Source: UBA6176 sp032119375 (GTDB taxonomy: Bacteria > Verrucomicrobiota > Verrucomicrobiia > Limisphaerales > UBA9464). Taken from it: DNA of 27,498 nucleotides. The notes under the pieces were generated by a model. That model worked only from the letters and a program-made list of their open reading frames with translations, had not been told where the DNA came from and did no database searches. The stretch lies in NCBI GenBank assembly GCA_964430505.1, contig CAYSGH010000061.1:1-27498 (forward strand), written 5' to 3'. This document shows positions 24,665 to 27,498 of the stretch, in pieces; the stretch's first letter is position 1; the number at the start of each line of letters is the position of its first letter. The translations under genes were made by a program, and so were the position numbers.

Positions 24665-25709
24665 CCCGCCCTTGCACGAGCGCCTCCGGGCCGAGGCCGG
24701 CCGCCTCGGATTCCACGCCTGCCGCATCACCTCGTCCGACCCGCCCGCCTCCGCGCCCCGATTCCTGGAAGCCCTCGCCGAGGGGCGCAACGCCGACATG
24801 GCGTGGCTGGCCCGCAACGCCCCCAAGCGATGCAACCCCGACCTCGTCCTTCCCGGCATCCAATCCATCATTGTCGTCGCCGCCGCCCATGAGGCCGGCC
24901 CCCCTTCACCCCGCGAGCCGGGCACCGGCGTCGTCGCGCGCTATGCCCGCGGCACGGACTATCACGACGTCCTCGGCCCCCGCCTCGCCGAGCTCACGGC
25001 ATGGCTCGACCGCGAGGCACGGCCCGCCTCCCGTTCCCTGTGGTACGTGGACACCGGCCCCATCCTAGAGCGCGACCTCGCCCAACGTGCCGGCATCGGC
25101 TTCGTCGGGAAGCACACCGGCGTCGTCTCCCGTTCCCTCGGCAACTGGTTCCTCCTCGGCGAGATCCTGACCCAGGCCCGCCTTCCACCCGACCCGCCCG
25201 AGCCCAACCGCTGCGGGCGTTGCACCCGTTGCATGACGGCCTGCCCCACCGGTGCGTTGCCCGCGCCCTTCACCCTCGATGCCCGCCGTTGCATCTCGTA
25301 CCTCACCATCGAGCTGAAGGGGCCCATTCCCGAACCCCTGCGCCCCCTCGTCGGCAACCGCATCTTTGGATGCGACGACTGCCTCGCCGCCTGCCCCTGG
25401 AACCGATTCGCCGCCGAGGCCCGGCTCCTCGCGCCGCTGCATCGGCCCGACCTCGCCTTTCCCCGGCTCGCCGATTGGCTGGCGCTCGACGAGCCCGCCT
25501 TCAAGGCGCTCTTCCGCGACACCCCGATCCTTCGCACCAAGCGCCGTGGCCTGCTCCGCAACGTCGCCGTCGCCCTCGGCAACACCGGTTCCCCCGACGA
25601 CCTCCCCGCCCTCCAACGCGCCGCCTGCGACCCCGAGCCCCTCGTCGCCGAGCACGCCACGTGGGCCATCCGCCAAATCGAGCAACGCAACGCAACGCGC
25701 GCCGCATGA
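24645..25709 (+). CDS. queG: Epoxyqueuosine reductase QueG
   Basis: The 354-residue enzyme reduces epoxyqueuosine to queuosine in tRNA, the last step of the queuosine pathway, using cobalamin and two [4Fe-4S] clusters. The ferredoxin-like cysteines are visible: Cys190, 193, 196 and 200 (CGRCTRCMTACP), and Cys216, 243, 246 and 250 (RRCIS and CDDCLAACPWN). Upstream, WYVDTGPILERDLAQRAGIGFVG-type sequence holds the active-site Asp region. The C-terminal part is HEAT-like (LLRNVAVALGN). The ATG at 24645 overlaps the end of aroK by 20 bases. The stop overlaps the next start as ATGA. No other queuosine gene is in the window. Confidence 0.95.
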   Translation: MVSPTPDPPLHERLRAEAGRLGFHACRITSSDPPASAPRFLEALAEGRNADMAWLARNAPKRCNPDLVLPGIQSIIVVAAAHEAGPPSPREPGTGVVARYARGTDYHDVLGPRLAELTAWLDREARPASRSLWYVDTGPILERDLAQRAGIGFVGKHTGVVSRSLGNWFLLGEILTQARLPPDPPEPNRCGRCTRCMTACPTGALPAPFTLDARRCISYLTIELKGPIPEPLRPLVGNRIFGCDDCLAACPWNRFAAEARLLAPLHRPDLAFPRLADWLALDEPAFKALFRDTPILRTKRRGLLRNVAVALGNTGSPDDLPALQRAACDPEPLVAEHATWAIRQIEQRNATRAA

Positions 25710-26311
25710 ACCCCAAGCCTTCGACCCCGGCGGCACCCGTCCATGGCGAAGCACCCGCGTCCGTCCGCCGGCGCGTCTGCGTCTTCGCCGCATCCAGCGG
25801 CCGCATTCCCGCGCGCTACACGCTCGCCGCCCGGGAGCTGGGCGGGCGCCTGGCCGCTTCCGGTACAACCGTCGTGTTCGGCGGCGGCTCGCATGGCTGC
25901 ATGGGGGCCCTTGCCGACGGCGCCCTCGAGGTCGGCGGCCATGTCGTGGGCATCATGCCCGTCTTCATGCGCGAGCGGGAATGGGCGCACCCGGGCGTCA
26001 CCGACTGGGTCTGGACCGAGGACCTTTCCGAGCGCCAGCGCGAGATGCTTCGCGGCACCGACGCGTTGGTGACGTTGCCGGGCGGGTGCGGCACGCTGGA
26101 GGAGGTGGCCGAGGTTCTTACCCTCAAGCGCCTGGGCCTGTTCCATGGCCCCGTGATCCTCCTCAACCAGGAAGGCTTTTGGGACCCGCTCGTGGCGTGG
26201 CTCGACCGTTGCATCGCCGAGGGCTTCATGGAGCCGGCGCACCGGCACCTATGGACCGTGGTGGCGGACGTCCCCGCCGTCCTCGCGGCGTTGGGCGGTC
26301 GCGAGCACTAA
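25706..26311 (+). CDS. LOG-family (TIGR00730) nucleoside monophosphate phosphoribohydrolase-like protein
   Basis: The 201-residue Rossmann-type protein has both signature motifs of the family: GGGSHGCMG (59-67) and PGGCGTLEE (125-133), plus REMLRGTDALVTLPGG. Family members cleave the ribose-base bond of AMP or cytokinin ribotides and were long misnamed lysine decarboxylases. The first 20 residues are a variable tail. The start ATG overlaps the queG stop by four bases. It is the last gene of the UbiA-aroK-queG run; I see no clear terminator after it. The physiological substrate is unknown. Confidence 0.92.
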   Translation: MNPKPSTPAAPVHGEAPASVRRRVCVFAASSGRIPARYTLAARELGGRLAASGTTVVFGGGSHGCMGALADGALEVGGHVVGIMPVFMREREWAHPGVTDWVWTEDLSERQREMLRGTDALVTLPGGCGTLEEVAEVLTLKRLGLFHGPVILLNQEGFWDPLVAWLDRCIAEGFMEPAHRHLWTVVADVPAVLAALGGREH

Positions 26312-26490
26312 GTGGAAACCTCGCGGGAACGCCGTGGCCCCGGCCCAGGCGGTTCCTGCCGTTCCGCTGAATCGGGGCCTGGCGTCCACGCCGACCACGG
26401 GCACTGCCTTGGCCACGAAGGGTGGGATTTCAGCGACGGGTTTTGACTCGCTTCCAGGCATCTTCCGGGGGAGTTGTTGGGAAGCGAACC

Positions 26491-26910
26491 ATGCGCAGAA
26501 AGACGTATCTGACGCCGGAGCGGCAGCTCGACTTAACCTTGTCGTTCGTGCTGCGTGCATGGCGGCAAGGCTGTCATGCCCCCATGTTCAACTCGGGCTG
26601 GTTCTATGGCATCGTCGTCCTGCACCATCGTTTCTTCCGGAAAGGCGACATCGTTTTGGTTTGCCCCTGCAACGGCCAGGCGGAGCGCCAGCCCGTCTGG
26701 GGCGTCTCCTCGAAGGGATCCCGGGTCTGCGGGCTCTTCATGCAGTATGCGCGGTACCGTGGCCGTGAGCGCTTTGATGCCGGGCCCTTGAGGTTCATTG
26801 GGCTGCCGGCCCATCTGGAGGAAGGCTTGCCAGATGCGCCGGCTGCCAAAATGCACCTCCTGCAGCTTCGGTTGCAGGCCCTACGCACAGGGAATGCCGC
26901 AGACGGGTAG
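26491..26910 (+). CDS. Doubtful hypothetical open frame
   Basis: A 139-codon frame from the ATG at 26491 (MRRKTYLTPERQLDL), with a weak GGGAAG upstream. It is rich in Arg, Cys, Trp and Phe in the middle (FNSGWFYGIVVLHHRFFRKG) and matches no family I know. It overlaps, on the other strand, DNA that may belong to the decayed transposase, so it may be antisense to a pseudogene. Confidence 0.2.
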   Translation: MRRKTYLTPERQLDLTLSFVLRAWRQGCHAPMFNSGWFYGIVVLHHRFFRKGDIVLVCPCNGQAERQPVWGVSSKGSRVCGLFMQYARYRGRERFDAGPLRFIGLPAHLEEGLPDAPAAKMHLLQLRLQALRTGNAADG

Positions 26911-26929
26911 GTGCGTGTAGCCCGTCACT

Positions 26930-27265
26930 TCCCCTGCCCGGCAGCCCGTGGCGCCAAGGGCCAGCGCGCGAACCAGGGAAGGGCCAGCAAGGAAACATCC
27001 GTGGGGCTTGCCGTGGGCCGCGCGGCCCACATGCGTTCGTCTATCCGTCCCCGCAGATTCCGTTCGTGGCTCGGGACATGCCCTGTCCGCTTGCGGGACG
27101 CGTCCGCCCGCCGGCGTGCATGAGGAACAAGCGCAGCCACAGGCTGGGGTCCTGGCGCCCCCGTGCCCGCCGGATGAAGCGGTGTTCCCGTGCCAAGTGC
27201 CCGAGGTTGTCGGGGAGCCAGGAGGCGAGGAGGTCCCATTCGTCGGGCAACGCGTCGTGTGCCAT
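26930..27265 (-). pseudogene. IS4-like transposase remnant
   Basis: The minus-strand frame from 27265 starts as MAHDALPDEWDLLASWLP, then LGHLAREHRFIRRARGRQD and LWLRLFLMHAGG. This is the typical N-terminal pattern of an IS4-family transposase. The frame then stops at 27041. In another frame (to 26925) the text continues with TDVSLLALPWFARW, as expected for the next block, so at least one frameshift has occurred. I could not find the DDE catalytic residues downstream. Terminal inverted repeats are not clear. Family assignment rests on the N-terminus only. Confidence 0.5.
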
Positions 27266-27444
27266 CGCCCGAGCCTGCCGCGCGGGTTGGGCTGGAAAAA
27301 GGATTCTGGGTTAACCCGAGAACCGGCGGCCAAAGGGGATCCCAAAACGAGGAAGGGCCTTCCCAATGGGTTGGATCGGCTCGTGGACAGGAATCCAAGG
27401 GCTCACCCTGCGAGTGAGGTCGTGGTGGGCTCGACAGCGCTGTG

Positions 27445-27498
27445 GGCCGGGTCCCCTGACCCGGCGCACCGGGCATGCGGCATCGCCATCGCCGCGTG
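27445..27498 (+). repeat. Dispersed palindromic repeat, copy 2
   Basis: This copy aligns with 9581-9633 (see there): GGCCGGGTCCCCTGACCCGG, then ATGCG and TCGCCGCGTG at the same spacing. The palindrome CCGGGT/ACCCGG is perfect here. The window ends within or just after the element, so its full length is unknown. Confidence 0.6.

Larger units (their letters stand above)
26312..27498. other. Region without a convincing intact gene, with mobile element remains
   Basis: About 1.2 kb to the window end. It contains a doubtful open frame (26491-26910), a decayed transposase (26930-27265 minus), a perfect 10-bp palindrome GGGTTAACCC (27308-27317) and a dispersed repeat at the end (27445-27498). The rest shows frames in all directions with no family resemblance, as expected for decaying DNA. 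Confidence 0.6.

Overview
The window is GC-rich draft DNA with one 100-N scaffold gap (2467-2566). It most likely comes from a bacterium of the PVC group, probably Verrucomicrobiota. The reasons are a PEP-CTERM protein, a planctomycete/verrucomicrobial-type DUF1549/DUF1553 protein coupled to a DUF1501 protein, and Tat-type signals on several predicted exported enzymes. No rRNA, tRNA or CRISPR array was seen, so the assignment rests on gene content alone.

Layout. (1) 177-5824: a PEP-CTERM protein on the minus strand, divergent from a TIM-barrel sugar isomerase-like protein, a DUF1549/DUF1553 protein broken by the gap, and a DUF1501 protein. (2) 5898-7811: a SAM-I (S-box) riboswitch with a clear intrinsic terminator, then a threonine-synthase-like PLP enzyme and a small MoaD/ThiS-type sulfur carrier ending in Gly-Gly. 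(3) 7861-9468: a Tat-exported PhoD-like phosphatase. (4) 9792-20224, all minus strand: a restriction/defence locus read in the order SNF2-type helicase, DUF4391 protein, type III Mod methyltransferase, PLD-type nuclease, type III Res. (5) 20608-23101, minus strand: a LacI-type regulator followed by an APC-superfamily permease. (6) 23230-26311, plus strand: a tightly packed run of UbiA-like prenyltransferase, shikimate kinase, QueG and a LOG-family protein. (7) 26312-27498: a region without a convincing intact gene, holding a decayed IS4-like transposase remnant and a repeat also seen at 9581-9633.

Two parts stand out. The first is the SAM riboswitch in front of a threonine-synthase paralogue plus a sulfur carrier. 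This suggests protein-thiocarboxylate-dependent homocysteine/methionine synthesis rather than threonine synthesis. The second is the five-gene defence locus, which joins a complete type III Mod/Res pair to a second helicase, a DUF4391 protein and a PLD nuclease, and which is interrupted by two structured non-coding stretches.
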